DNA of 64,000 nucleotides from Aureimonas frigidaquae (lineage in GTDB: Bacteria > Pseudomonadota > Alphaproteobacteria > Rhizobiales > Rhizobiaceae), in the NCBI RefSeq assembly GCF_001463905.1, contig NZ_BBWR01000008.1, forward strand, positions 1-64,000, in the 5' to 3' direction. The position numbers and the translations under genes were made by a program. Positions within the stretch are counted from its first letter, which is position 1, and each line of letters begins with the position of its first letter. Positions 42,286-51,141 of this stretch are shown here, one piece after another. The notes below the pieces were generated by a model. It was not told the origin of the DNA. It searched no databases and saw only the letters and a program-made list of their open reading frames with translations.

Positions 42286-42359
42286 GGCGCGGGAATGCCG
42301 ATGCATCGCTGAAACGCCCCGGGTGGCGTCTTACCAGCCCCGCGCCGCCCATTCGCCGA

Positions 42360-42818
42360 TCACCCGGCGTCTGGCGTCACCACGATCCCGATGGGGCGCC
42401 AGACCTTGTCGACGACCTGCCAGATCAGCTCGAAGCGGATCGGCTCCGGCACAGTCGCGAAGCGGCCGGAGATGCGCAACAGTCCCTGTTCGTCGAGGAC
42501 GGGGCCGAAGGTGATGTCCGGTTGAAGCACCGCCACGGCCTGAAGGTCGATCTTGCGTCGGCGCAGATCGGCGAAGGCGAGCGACAGGTCCGCCGCGCTG
42601 TTGCGGACCGTGAAGCTGGGTGCGCCGAGTTGGCTGAGCACCGTGTAGTTGCCGGTCGCATTGGCCTGGTGAAGGGCAATCAAAACAGCGCGGATCAGCG
42701 TGGCAACGAGTTGCGCGTCCTCTGTGCTACCGATCGCATTTTGCGGCTGCGCTCGGACATTGCCCGGCGCAGCCATGAGGAGGGCCGCCAGTAGGCCGGA
42801 GAGAAGCCTTGCGCGCAT
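42360..42818 (-). CDS. Secreted protein of unknown function, coupled to the autotransporter
   Basis: A 152-residue exported protein: signal peptide (about 1-24, LLSGLLAALLMAAPGNVRA) and a compact domain with VATLIRAVLIALHQANATGNYTVLSQLGAPSFT and RFATVPEPIRFELIWQVVDKVWRPIGI, alternating hydrophobic residues suggesting a mixed beta fold. I do not recognise the family. It starts one base after the stop codon of the autotransporter gene on the same strand, so it is translated from the same mRNA and may help export, fold or anchor the adhesin. Confidence 0.75.
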   Translation of the reverse strand: MRARLLSGLLAALLMAAPGNVRAQPQNAIGSTEDAQLVATLIRAVLIALHQANATGNYTVLSQLGAPSFTVRNSAADLSLAFADLRRRKIDLQAVAVLQPDITFGPVLDEQGLLRISGRFATVPEPIRFELIWQVVDKVWRPIGIVVTPDAG

Positions 42819-42819
42819 G

Positions 42820-44541
42820 CTACCAGGCAAAGCTGGCGCCCACACGTCCGGCCACGGTGCCGTGGCTGGTGCCGAAGCCCACGCCGCCATTCAGATAGAC
42901 GTTCTCGCTGACCTGTCCGATGGCGCCGAAGCCGAGGGCGGCTTCTTCCTCGAACATGCCCACATTGGCCGACAGGGCGAAGGTCTTATCGGCCGGCAGC
43001 TGCACGCCGCCAAGCGCAAGCGCGATGGCCACGCCTTCGCGCATGGAGCGGTTGTCGTCCTCCAGCGCGTCGACCCGGTCGTCGAGTGCGTCGATACTGT
43101 CGAAGAAGGGCGCCATGCTCATGGTCGCGAGATTGCCGGACGCATCGCTTGTCACGAACTCGACCGGCCCTTCCTGCGCCGCAAGGCTCTGATCGGAACT
43201 GATGCCGGCCAGGCGATAGGTGGCATCCGGTCCGCCCAGGGCGACCTGGCCGGGAGTCGATGCGACGGCTCCGTTGCCGATGGCGATCGCATTGGTGCCG
43301 GACGCCGAGGCGAGGGCGCCCAGCGCGATGGAGCCGCTGCCGGAGGCGTTCGCGCCCGAGCCGACCGCGACCGCGTTGGTCGCGCTGGCCGAGGCGCCGC
43401 CACCGGCCGCAACGGTTTCCGGCGCGGAGGCCAAGGCGAGGCCGCGTGTCGTCTGCGCCGCGAAATACAGGCTGTTGCTTTCGATGTTGCCGAGGGCGGT
43501 GTCGATGGCGCCGAATGCGGCCCCGACCGAGGAATAGGATTGGCTGAGGACGGTGAAGCTCGGCGCCGTCACCGTTCCGTCGCCCGCCACGGTGGACCCG
43601 CCGCCGAGCGCCGAGACGATGCTGGTGCTGACGGCGGAAAGCTGGCTGCCATTGACCGCATCCTGCGACGCCGCGCCGACCGCCCCCGCCGCCACGCCCG
43701 TCAGCCTGCGCTGCGTGCCGCCCTGGTTGGCAAGGGAGATCGTATCGCCATCCGTCTGGCCGCCGATCGTGATGACCCGGCTCGTCGGATCCTGGCGGAC
43801 GAGGCCCGTCGTGCCGTTGATGATTTCGGTGATGTCGGTCGTGTTCTGGGCCGTGCGGCCGTCGAGGTCGAGGAGTGCGGAATTGACGTTGTTATAGGTT
43901 GCCGTGCTCAGGGCGTAGCTTGGCGCCAGGATGTTCCCGTCCGCACCCACGCTCGTTCCGAGCGCGGCGGCGATCGCCTCGTTGCTGGAATAGAGCTGGC
44001 CGCCGTTGATCGCCTGGACCGACGAGGCGCTCACAAGCCCGTCGGCGACGCCGGTGAGCACACGGTTGCCCGAAGTTCCGTTGAAGGAGACGCTTGTGCC
44101 GTCCGTCGCAAGGCCGACGGATATGGCGCGCGTCGTCGCATCCTGCTGAACCAGGCCGATGCGGCCCAGTTCGACGTCCGTGTAGAAGTCTTCCAGCGCC
44201 GCAAAGGAGGCAATGATGCCCGCGGCATCGAAGAAGGCGACCCCGCCGACAATGTCGATGCGCGAATCGAGCGCCGCGACGGTGTCACCGATGGTGTAAT
44301 AGGGCTGCGAGCCGACCGTGTAGGTCGGGCCGGTCAGCACCGTTCCGCTGAACGTGCTGCCGCCGCCGAAGACGCGGGTGACGAAATCGTTCGTATCGGT
44401 GCTGGTGATGGCCTGCGCACTGGCCGGTACGGCGCTGCCCGCCAGAAGGACGAGCGTCGTCAGGTGCAGGATGGACTGCCGGATCGGTGCGCCGCGTGCG
44501 AGCCGATGGATGCGTTCTGCGTCTGCCCTTGCGCGTGCCAT
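42820..44541 (-). CDS. YadA-like trimeric autotransporter adhesin
   Basis: A 573-residue surface protein. Signal peptide (about 1-44, TTLVLLAGSAVPASA); stalk and head repeats (about 150-330) of the type NRVLTGVADGLVSASSVQAINGGQL, seen twice; a YadA-like head (about 385-430) with NAVAVGSGANASGSGSIALG and NAIAIGNGAV; a coiled coil with heptads DSIDALDDRVDALEDDNRSM; and a C-terminal membrane anchor ending AGRVGASFAW. Three copies form a barrel in the outer membrane and display the head for adhesion to cells or surfaces. The gene is followed in one transcript by a small secreted protein. Confidence 0.92.
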   Translation of the reverse strand: MARARADAERIHRLARGAPIRQSILHLTTLVLLAGSAVPASAQAITSTDTNDFVTRVFGGGSTFSGTVLTGPTYTVGSQPYYTIGDTVAALDSRIDIVGGVAFFDAAGIIASFAALEDFYTDVELGRIGLVQQDATTRAISVGLATDGTSVSFNGTSGNRVLTGVADGLVSASSVQAINGGQLYSSNEAIAAALGTSVGADGNILAPSYALSTATYNNVNSALLDLDGRTAQNTTDITEIINGTTGLVRQDPTSRVITIGGQTDGDTISLANQGGTQRRLTGVAAGAVGAASQDAVNGSQLSAVSTSIVSALGGGSTVAGDGTVTAPSFTVLSQSYSSVGAAFGAIDTALGNIESNSLYFAAQTTRGLALASAPETVAAGGGASASATNAVAVGSGANASGSGSIALGALASASGTNAIAIGNGAVASTPGQVALGGPDATYRLAGISSDQSLAAQEGPVEFVTSDASGNLATMSMAPFFDSIDALDDRVDALEDDNRSMREGVAIALALGGVQLPADKTFALSANVGMFEEEAALGFGAIGQVSENVYLNGGVGFGTSHGTVAGRVGASFAW

Positions 44542-44782
44542 TGGCTCCCCTCCCGTTCTCCCCCAGGCTGATGCCGGCCCCCGGGCTCCAACAGCCCGGC
44601 GACCGAACCATGCCCGGATCGGACACGGAACCGTGAGTTGAGGTGATAGTGCCGAAGGCTCGACTTTTCCGATAGTCGCTTCCGGGCAACGCAGCCGGAT
44701 TTTCGGCCGTCCTGCAAGGCGCCCCCTTTAGGCAAACCTGCGACGCAATGCCGGATCCGGCGGCCGCAAGGTCAGGGTCTTG

Positions 44783-44810
44783 GCGCCTGTCGCCGTGACG
44801 GCGACGGCGC
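44783..44810. terminator. Hairpin in the 297-bp gap between the TonB receptor and autotransporter genes
   Basis: GCGCC-GTCGCC pairs with GGCGAC-GGCGC around GTGAC, with one T bulged: an 11-bp stem 29 bp past the receptor stop. No T run follows on either side. The rest of the gap 44542-44838 shows no gene; the part next to 44541 should hold the autotransporter promoter. Confidence 0.5.
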
Positions 44811-44838
44811 ACTTGTCGGCACTATTGAAGGAGCGCGA

Positions 44839-46980
44839 TCAGAAGCGATAGCGCAATGTGCCGATGACCTTGCGGCCTTCGTCCAGGTAGCAATAGGCGG
44901 AGGCGCAGGTTGGGTCCTGTTCATCCAGAAGGTTCGTCGCGTTGATCTGGGCAAAGGCGCCCTCGAGCTGCGGGAAGCGCCCGCCGAAGTCGTAGGAGAG
45001 CTTGGCGTCCACGAAGGCGCGGCTGCCATTCTCGAAACTGTTCGTATCGTCGCCGTAACTCTTGCCGATCACCCGAACGCCGCCGCCGACCCCCAACCCG
45101 ACCAGCGGGCCATCACCCACCGTATAATCGGCCCAAAGGGCGACCTGGTGCGCGGGGATGCCGGAGGGCGTGTTGCCCTCGTTGTCTCCGGCCAGAAGCG
45201 TCAGGTCCAGATAGGTGTAGGAGGCCGTCAGGTTCAAACCGTCGGCAAGGCTTGTCGTGGCTTCGATCTCGAAGCCGCGGGATTCGACCTCGCCGCGCTG
45301 AATTTGGAAGCCGGGATTGACCGGGTCGGAGGCCAGCACATTGGTCTGGCGGATGCGGAACAGGGCGGCATTGAGCGTCAGGTTCAGATCCGTCGGTGCG
45401 TATTTGACGCCGATCTCCTCCTGCTTGCCTCTTGTCGGCTTGAAGGCCGTTCCGTCCAGGCTGCGCCCGACGGTTGGGGCGAAGGATGTCGAGTAGCTGA
45501 CATAGGGCGAGATGCCATTGTCGAAGAGATAGGTCAGGCCGACGCGCCCGGAGAAGGCGGAATCGTCGTCCTTGCTCGAGGCGTCTGAGGAGATGAAGTC
45601 GGTGACATCGGTATCGACCCAGTCGTAGCGCCCGCCCGCCGTCAGGACGACGCGGTTCCATTGCGCCTGGTCCTGCAGGTAGATCCCGGTCTGCGACTGG
45701 CGCGTCGTGGCGTCCGCGTAATAGTCGGACGGGCCCTCGATGAGCTGCTGGCCGTAGTTGAGAGAGGCAAGGTCGAGCGAGGGCGCGGGGCCGAAGCCGA
45801 TGCGGTCGTTGACCTTCACATGATTGTACTCGACCCCGCCCAGGACGAGATGCTCGACGGGACCCGTCTCGAAACGCGCCTCGCCCTGGTTGTCGACGGC
45901 GAAGGAGTCGAGCTTGTCGACGATCCGCCAGGCCGACCGTGTCGCAAGGCCTTCGTCGCGCAGGAGGGCGTCGATCTGGGTGTATTTCACGTCCGCATCG
46001 ATATGCGCGTAGCGCAGGTTCTGGCGGAAGGTGAAACTGTCGTTGAAGCGGTGTTCGAAGGCGTAGCCGATGCGGCCCTGGCGCTGATCGAAATCCCCAT
46101 ACGCGGGATCGCCGCTCTCAATGCCGGTGATCTGACCGTTCTCGTTCACGTAGGAGGCGTTGCCGCCCGTCTTGAAATCCGAATATTCGCCGAGGATGGT
46201 GAGCTGCGTATCGCGATCCTCGGAGCGCAGGGTCAGCGCGGGGGCGATGAAGGCCCGGTCGTCCGGCGCGCTGGCAAGGTCGGTATCGGCGTTCCGGGCA
46301 AGACCGGTGATGCGGTAGAGGACGTTCTCGTTTCCGGCCAGCGGCCCGGACGCGTCGAATGCCGCCTGGAGCCGGTTGTAGGAGCCGACCTGCATCTGCA
46401 CTTCGCGGAACGGCGTATCCGTCGGGCGCTTGCTGAGAAGGTCGACCAGGCCGCCGGGCGACCCGCTGCCGTAGACGGCCGAGCTCGGGCCCTTCAGGAC
46501 CGACAGTCCATCCAGGCCATAGGGCTCCGTCTTGAAGATGGAGAAGTTGCCGGTCAGCTCACGAAGCCCGTCGCGGTAGACGCCATTATAGGTGACGTCG
46601 AAGCCGCGAATGTAGAAGGCGTCGAAGCGCGGATCGAAGCCGAAGGCCCCGACGCGCACGCCGGACGTGTAGTTCAGCGCCTCCTTCAGCGTCTGGACGC
46701 CGCGATCCTCCAGCGCCTGGCGCGAGACGACGGAGATGGATTGCGGCACCTTGCGCAGCTCCGTATCCGTCTTGGTGCCGACCGTCGCCGCGGTGCCCAC
46801 ATAGCCGTCCGTGGTCAGCCCGCCGCCGACACCGGTCCCGGCCGCCGGGCCGCCCGTTCCGCCGTCCACCACAACCGTGTCGAGTTGGATCGCCTGCTGC
46901 GCGAAGGACGGCGTGGCCGGCAGCGCGCAGGAGACGAGGAGGGCGCGGGCGGCGAGGGTCCGGCGGCGGATGCGGGGCAT
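44839..46980 (-). CDS. TonB-dependent siderophore receptor
   Basis: A 713-residue outer-membrane receptor of the FhuA type. Signal peptide (about 1-28, ending PSFAQ), TonB box region IQLDTVVVDG, plug domain with KVPQSISVVSRQALEDRGVQTLKEALNYTSGV and VLKGPSSAVYGSGSPGGLVDLLSKRP, then a 22-strand barrel ending KVIGTLRYRF. It imports ferric siderophores using energy from TonB-ExbBD. The ATG at 46980 has AGGA 9 bases before it. It is divergent from an esterase gene, with a RirA-like palindrome between them. Confidence 0.95.
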   Translation of the reverse strand: MPRIRRRTLAARALLVSCALPATPSFAQQAIQLDTVVVDGGTGGPAAGTGVGGGLTTDGYVGTAATVGTKTDTELRKVPQSISVVSRQALEDRGVQTLKEALNYTSGVRVGAFGFDPRFDAFYIRGFDVTYNGVYRDGLRELTGNFSIFKTEPYGLDGLSVLKGPSSAVYGSGSPGGLVDLLSKRPTDTPFREVQMQVGSYNRLQAAFDASGPLAGNENVLYRITGLARNADTDLASAPDDRAFIAPALTLRSEDRDTQLTILGEYSDFKTGGNASYVNENGQITGIESGDPAYGDFDQRQGRIGYAFEHRFNDSFTFRQNLRYAHIDADVKYTQIDALLRDEGLATRSAWRIVDKLDSFAVDNQGEARFETGPVEHLVLGGVEYNHVKVNDRIGFGPAPSLDLASLNYGQQLIEGPSDYYADATTRQSQTGIYLQDQAQWNRVVLTAGGRYDWVDTDVTDFISSDASSKDDDSAFSGRVGLTYLFDNGISPYVSYSTSFAPTVGRSLDGTAFKPTRGKQEEIGVKYAPTDLNLTLNAALFRIRQTNVLASDPVNPGFQIQRGEVESRGFEIEATTSLADGLNLTASYTYLDLTLLAGDNEGNTPSGIPAHQVALWADYTVGDGPLVGLGVGGGVRVIGKSYGDDTNSFENGSRAFVDAKLSYDFGGRFPQLEGAFAQINATNLLDEQDPTCASAYCYLDEGRKVIGTLRYRF

Positions 46981-47021
46981 GGGATCTGTTCCTGTGATGC
47001 GATACAACCCCCGTTCCAAAC

Positions 47022-47038
47022 TTGACAATCGGAGTCAA
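47022..47038. promoter_or_regulatory. Candidate RirA (IRO) box in the receptor/esterase promoter region
   Basis: TTGACAATCGGAGTCAA is a palindrome with perfect 5-base arms and fits the IRO pattern TGA-N9-TCA (47023-47037) bound by the iron repressor RirA in rhizobia. It lies 42 bp before the receptor start and 46 bp before the esterase start, so one site could control both. The TTGAC arms could also be -35 elements. Confidence 0.65.
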
Positions 47039-47083
47039 CTCTAAGACACGAACCGGTGATCATTGCTCGAAGCTGGTGCGCAA

Positions 47084-47992
47084 ATGTCACGACCTCTCCC
47101 GACCGGACAGTTGCCCGGCCCGTCCTATTACGATCTGCAAGGGGCGGATGCGGGCGCGCCGTGGCGCATCTTCGTCCATGTGCCGGCCGGCGATCCGCCG
47201 CCGCACGGGTGGCCGTTGCTCGTGACGACGGATGGCAATGCCATGATCGATACCGCCATCGCGGCGGCAGAGGTCCAGGCGAGCTACCCGAAGGGCACCA
47301 ATGTGGAGCCGGGGGTGATCGCCTCCATCGGCTATCCGACGGAGGGGCGGTACGATCCGCTCCGGCGATCTTTCGATCTGAGCCCGCCGCCCGGCCGGCA
47401 ATATCCGCCCTTCGTGGACGGCGGCCCGATCGTGCGGACGGGCGGCGCCGACCGCTTCCACGCTTTCATCGAGGACGGGCTGCTGCCCTTCCTCGACACG
47501 ATCGCACCGCTCGACAGGAACCGCCGGACGCTGTTCGGGCATTCCTTCGGCGGGCTGTTTGCGCTGCACGTCCTGTTTGCCGGCTCGGACGCGTTCCGTG
47601 CCTATGTCGCCGCGAGCCCGACCATCTACTGGGAAGATGGCAACCTCCTGGAGCGGGAGAACGCCTATCTGGCGGCAGGCACGCCGCCCCGGACCATCAC
47701 CGTCCGGCTTTCGGCCGGCGCCTACGAGGACCTGGCGCTTGCCCCCTTCCAGGAGCGGCAGGCCAACCGGGAGGAACGCCTGGCCAACCTTCAGCTGGCG
47801 CGCACCGCCGGGCTGGCGCGGGACATGGCCCTGCGCCTTGCAGCCGCCGGCATGGATGCGGAGTTCGAAAGCCATGCCGCGGAAACCCACATGACCGTCC
47901 TGCCGGTCGCCATATCCCGCGCGGTGGGCGTTGCCTTCGCACGCCGGCCGGAGCCCACGTTGGGGCAGGGCAGCGAACAAAACGGTGCATGA
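47084..47992 (+). CDS. Alpha/beta-hydrolase, siderophore-esterase type
   Basis: A 302-residue cytoplasmic hydrolase of the esterase/IroE/Fes group. The nucleophile elbow is GHSFGGLFALHVLFAGSDAFRAYVAASPTIYW, with TIYW following it typical of the family that cuts siderophore esters or releases iron from them. The histidine is probably in ESHAAETHMTVLP. No signal peptide is present. It is divergent from the TonB receptor and shares the RirA-like site, so a role in iron release inside the cell is likely. Confidence 0.85.
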   Translation: MSRPLPTGQLPGPSYYDLQGADAGAPWRIFVHVPAGDPPPHGWPLLVTTDGNAMIDTAIAAAEVQASYPKGTNVEPGVIASIGYPTEGRYDPLRRSFDLSPPPGRQYPPFVDGGPIVRTGGADRFHAFIEDGLLPFLDTIAPLDRNRRTLFGHSFGGLFALHVLFAGSDAFRAYVAASPTIYWEDGNLLERENAYLAAGTPPRTITVRLSAGAYEDLALAPFQERQANREERLANLQLARTAGLARDMALRLAAAGMDAEFESHAAETHMTVLPVAISRAVGVAFARRPEPTLGQGSEQNGA

Positions 47993-48106
47993 CGGGGCGC
48001 GCCTTCGGCGCCGCCGCATGACAGTTCCTGCCGATCCCGCTATCGAAACGCTGAGGCAAAGGCGCACGAATCGTGGCCGGGCCGTGGGTTTCGGGGGGTA
48101 CAGGCA

Positions 48107-49432
48107 ATGCGCTCGAATGAGGGGTATTTTCCGCGCTGGCGGTTGAAGACGGAAGGCCGCATCCTGCCGGATGAGCGGCTGCCGGCGGGGCAGACGACGA
48201 TACTGGGCCTCCAGCATGTCGTGGCCATGTTCGGCTCCACCGTGCTCGCCCCCATCCTCATGGGGTTCGACCCGAACGTCTCGATCCTCTTCTCGGGCAT
48301 CTCGACGTTGATCTTCTTCATTGCCGTGGGTGGCCGGGTGCCGAGCTATCTCGGCTCCTCCTTCGCCTTTATCGGCCCCGTCCTGGCGGCGACGGGGGCG
48401 GCCGTCGGCGCTCCCAATCCCAATATCGCGCTGGCGCTCGGCGGCATCATCGTGGCCGGCGCGCTCTATGCGCTGATCGGCCTGATCGTCATGTTGGCCG
48501 GCCATCGCTGGATCGAACGGCTGATGCCGCCCGTTTTGACCGGCGCCATCGTGGCGGCCATCGGCCTGGTGCTCGCCCCCATCGCCATATCCAGCGCCTC
48601 GGGAGCCGGCCCCGCCAATCCGGCCGGCGACCAGCTTTCCCGCTGGGTCGCCATCCTGACGGTGGCCGCCGTCGGCGCCGTGGCGGTCTATGCGCCGGGC
48701 ATGGTGCGGCGCCTGCCGATCCTGATCGGCGGCGCCGCTGCCTATCTTCTGTATCTCTTCCTGGCCAATGGGATGGGGCTCGGTGCGCCGGTGGACTTTT
48801 CCGGGGTGGCCGCCGCAGCCTGGTTCGGCTGGCCGCGCTTTACGGCGCCGGTCTTCACGCTGCCCGCCATCACGCTGATCGCGCCCGTGGTCGTCATCCT
48901 GGTGGCCGAGAACCTTGGACACATCAAGGCCATCGGCGCCATGACGGACCGCAACCTCGACCCCTATCTCGGCCGGGCCTTCCTGGGCGACGGCGTCGCC
49001 ACCATGTTTGCCGGCTTCTTCGGCGGCACGGGCATGACGACCTATGCCGAGAACATGGGTGTCATGGCCGTCACCCGCATCTTCTCCACCCTCGTCTTCC
49101 TGGTGGCTGCGGCCATCGCCATCCTGCTCGGCTTCTCGCCCAAGTTCGGCGCGCTGATCCAGACGATCCCGGGCCCGGTCCTGGGCGGCCTGTCCATCGT
49201 GGTCTTCGGCCTGATCGCCGCGACGGCGGGCCGCATATGGGTGGAGAACAAGGTGGACTTCGCCGAACCGCGCAACCTGATCACGGTCGGTGTCGCGCTC
49301 GTGCTGGGGGCCGGCAACTTCAAGCTCGACGTGGGCGGATTCACGCTGGACGGCATCGGCACGGCGACCATCGGCGCGATCATCCTGTATCACGCGCTCG
49401 GTTGGGCCCGACCGACGCGCCGCGAGGACTGA
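48107..49432 (+). CDS. Uracil/xanthine permease (NCS2 family)
   Basis: A 441-residue nucleobase transporter with about 14 helical segments. The family motif is QHVVAMFGSTVLAPILMGFDPNVSILFSGISTLIFF at the N-terminal end, with GSSFAFIGPV and the substrate-binding AENLGHIKAIGAMT and GFFGGTGMTTYAENMGVMAVT later on, as in UraA and RutG. The NMGVMAVTR form fits the uracil branch. It is encoded alone, downstream of the esterase gene by 114 bp. Confidence 0.92.
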   Translation: MRSNEGYFPRWRLKTEGRILPDERLPAGQTTILGLQHVVAMFGSTVLAPILMGFDPNVSILFSGISTLIFFIAVGGRVPSYLGSSFAFIGPVLAATGAAVGAPNPNIALALGGIIVAGALYALIGLIVMLAGHRWIERLMPPVLTGAIVAAIGLVLAPIAISSASGAGPANPAGDQLSRWVAILTVAAVGAVAVYAPGMVRRLPILIGGAAAYLLYLFLANGMGLGAPVDFSGVAAAAWFGWPRFTAPVFTLPAITLIAPVVVILVAENLGHIKAIGAMTDRNLDPYLGRAFLGDGVATMFAGFFGGTGMTTYAENMGVMAVTRIFSTLVFLVAAAIAILLGFSPKFGALIQTIPGPVLGGLSIVVFGLIAATAGRIWVENKVDFAEPRNLITVGVALVLGAGNFKLDVGGFTLDGIGTATIGAIILYHALGWARPTRRED

Positions 49433-49513
49433 TACGCGCCGGCGGCTGTGTCCGTCCCATCAACTTAAGCGTGCAATCATCCGCCGCTGTGCTATTCGAC
49501 CCTTCAACGCGCT

Positions 49514-49549
49514 GCCGACGGGGGGGGGGCCAAAGGCCAGGCCGTCGGC
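49514..49549 (+). other. Hairpin with a ten-G tract in the leader of the TctC-type gene
   Basis: GCCGACGG (49514-49521) pairs with CCGTCGGC (49542-49549); the loop begins with the rest of a run of ten G residues (49520-49529). It lies 25 bp before the next start codon. Such a G run is prone to slippage, so its length may vary between cells, or may be a sequencing error. Confidence 0.6.
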
Positions 49550-49573
49550 GGAGCGCCCAAGGGGAGGGATCGA

Positions 49574-50575
49574 ATGGATAGGCTGCGGATCAGCCGGCGC
49601 AGGCTGCTCGAACTCGGCGCTGCGGGGGCGGCCGTTGCTCTGGCGCCCGGCATGGCAATGGCTCAGAGTGGCGCGTACCCGGAGGGCACGGTCACGCTGG
49701 TCGTCCCGTTTCCGCCGGGGGGAACGCTCGACATCGCCGCGCGCCTTCTGGCACGCCAGCTCGAAAGCCAACTCGAGCGGACGGTGCTGGTGGACAATCG
49801 GCCCGGCGCCGGCGGAAACATCGGCGCCGACTATGTGGCACGCTCGACGCCCGACGGGCTGACGCTGCTGATGGGCGCGACATCGACCCATGCCATCAAT
49901 GCCAGCCTCTTTGCCGAAATGCCCTTCGACCCGAAGGCCGATTTCGAACCGGTCTCGCTGGTGGCGCGGACCCCGAATGTGCTGGTGGTCCGGTCGGACT
50001 TAGGGGTCGACACGCTCGCGCAGATGGTGGAGCGGCTGCGGTCGGACGAGGATTTCCGGCTCTACGCTTCGGGCTCGAACGGCAGTGCCGGCCATCTGGC
50101 CGGCGAGCTCCTGGCCCAGCAGCTCGACCTGCCGCTCACCCATGTCCCCTACCAGGGATCGGCTGCTGCCTTGCAGGCCGTGCTGGCGGGGGAGGTGTCC
50201 TTCATCTTCGACAATCTTGCCTCCGCCTCCAGCCATATCCGGTCCGGCGCGTTGCGGCCGCTTGCCGTCACGACCGCGGCGCGCTCGCCCTTCCTGCCCG
50301 ATGTGCCGACCATGGCGTCGGAGGGTGGCTTCGAGGCCTTCGACCTGTCCACCTGGTTCGGCATCCTCGTTCCCGCGCAGACGCCCGAGCCGGTCGTTGC
50401 AGCCTTGAACGGGGCTATCGTGGCGGCGCTCGCGCAGGCCGAACTGGCCGATGCGCTCGCCGCCCAGCAGGCCGAGCCGGCCGGGGGCAGCCCACAGGAT
50501 TTTGCAGCCTTTATCGATGAGGAAGCGGCCCGCTATGCCGCCATCGTCAAGGCTGCGGGCATCAGCGTGCAATAG
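49574..50575 (+). CDS. Tripartite tricarboxylate transporter substrate-binding protein (Bug/TctC)
   Basis: A 333-residue periplasmic binding protein of the Bug/TctC family. It has a twin-arginine style leader ([26 protein letters not shown], about 5-30). The family block is [24 protein letters not shown], then [19 protein letters not shown], and [22 protein letters not shown] near the C-terminus. It binds carboxylic acids for TctAB-type transporters, but no TctA or TctB gene is nearby, so it may be an orphan binding protein. A leader hairpin with a G tract precedes it. Confidence 0.9.
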   Translation: MDRLRISRRRLLELGAAGAAVALAPGMAMAQSGAYPEGTVTLVVPFPPGGTLDIAARLLARQLESQLERTVLVDNRPGAGGNIGADYVARSTPDGLTLLMGATSTHAINASLFAEMPFDPKADFEPVSLVARTPNVLVVRSDLGVDTLAQMVERLRSDEDFRLYASGSNGSAGHLAGELLAQQLDLPLTHVPYQGSAAALQAVLAGEVSFIFDNLASASSHIRSGALRPLAVTTAARSPFLPDVPTMASEGGFEAFDLSTWFGILVPAQTPEPVVAALNGAIVAALAQAELADALAAQQAEPAGGSPQDFAAFIDEEAARYAAIVKAAGISVQ

Positions 50576-50625
50576 GTGGCCGGCTCCTGCGGGTCGGAAA
50601 AACGGATCGCAAGCGGAGACGAGAC

Positions 50626-51024
50626 ATGGACATCATACGCAATGGCACGCAGCACTCCGGGCGCGGCCCGGCCGAATGGTTCACGGGGGCGGTGCGGATC
50701 GATCCCCTGTTTGCGGCCAACGATGCCCGCCGTGCGGCGGCGGCCTGCGTCACCTTTGAGCCAGGCGCCCGCACGGCATGGCATACCCACCCGCTCGGCC
50801 AGACCCTGATCGTGACCGCGGGCCTCGGGCTCGTGCAGCGCGAGGGCGGCCCTATTGAGGAGGTGCGGCCCGGCGATATCGTCTGGTTCCCACCCGGCGA
50901 GCGGCATTGGCATGGCGCCGCGCCGACGCAGGCGATGTCGCATATCGCCATCCAGGAACAGTCGGAGGGCCGGACGGTGGACTGGCTCGAGCATGTGACC
51001 GAGGCCCAATATCGCGGGCAATGA
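50626..51024 (+). CDS. Cupin-domain protein
   Basis: A 132-residue cupin with the metal-binding motif 1 [15 protein letters not shown] (His residues at about 48 and 50) and motif 2 [17 protein letters not shown]. It probably adopts a small beta-barrel; relatives pair with carboxymuconolactone decarboxylase or act as enzymes or sensors. It follows the TctC-type gene by 50 bp and precedes an alcohol dehydrogenase gene by 117 bp, with no clear shared role. Confidence 0.88.
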   Translation: MDIIRNGTQHSGRGPAEWFTGAVRIDPLFAANDARRAAAACVTFEPGARTAWHTHPLGQTLIVTAGLGLVQREGGPIEEVRPGDIVWFPPGERHWHGAAPTQAMSHIAIQEQSEGRTVDWLEHVTEAQYRGQ

Positions 51025-51141
51025 TCGACGCCTTGCCAAAGGCCGGGCGGGCGCCAGATTCCATCCCATCCCGCCATTCCCGCGCCGGCCGGCCATCCGG
51101 TCCCCGCACCGGCTTCAACCCGATCCATCGAGGTATCACCC

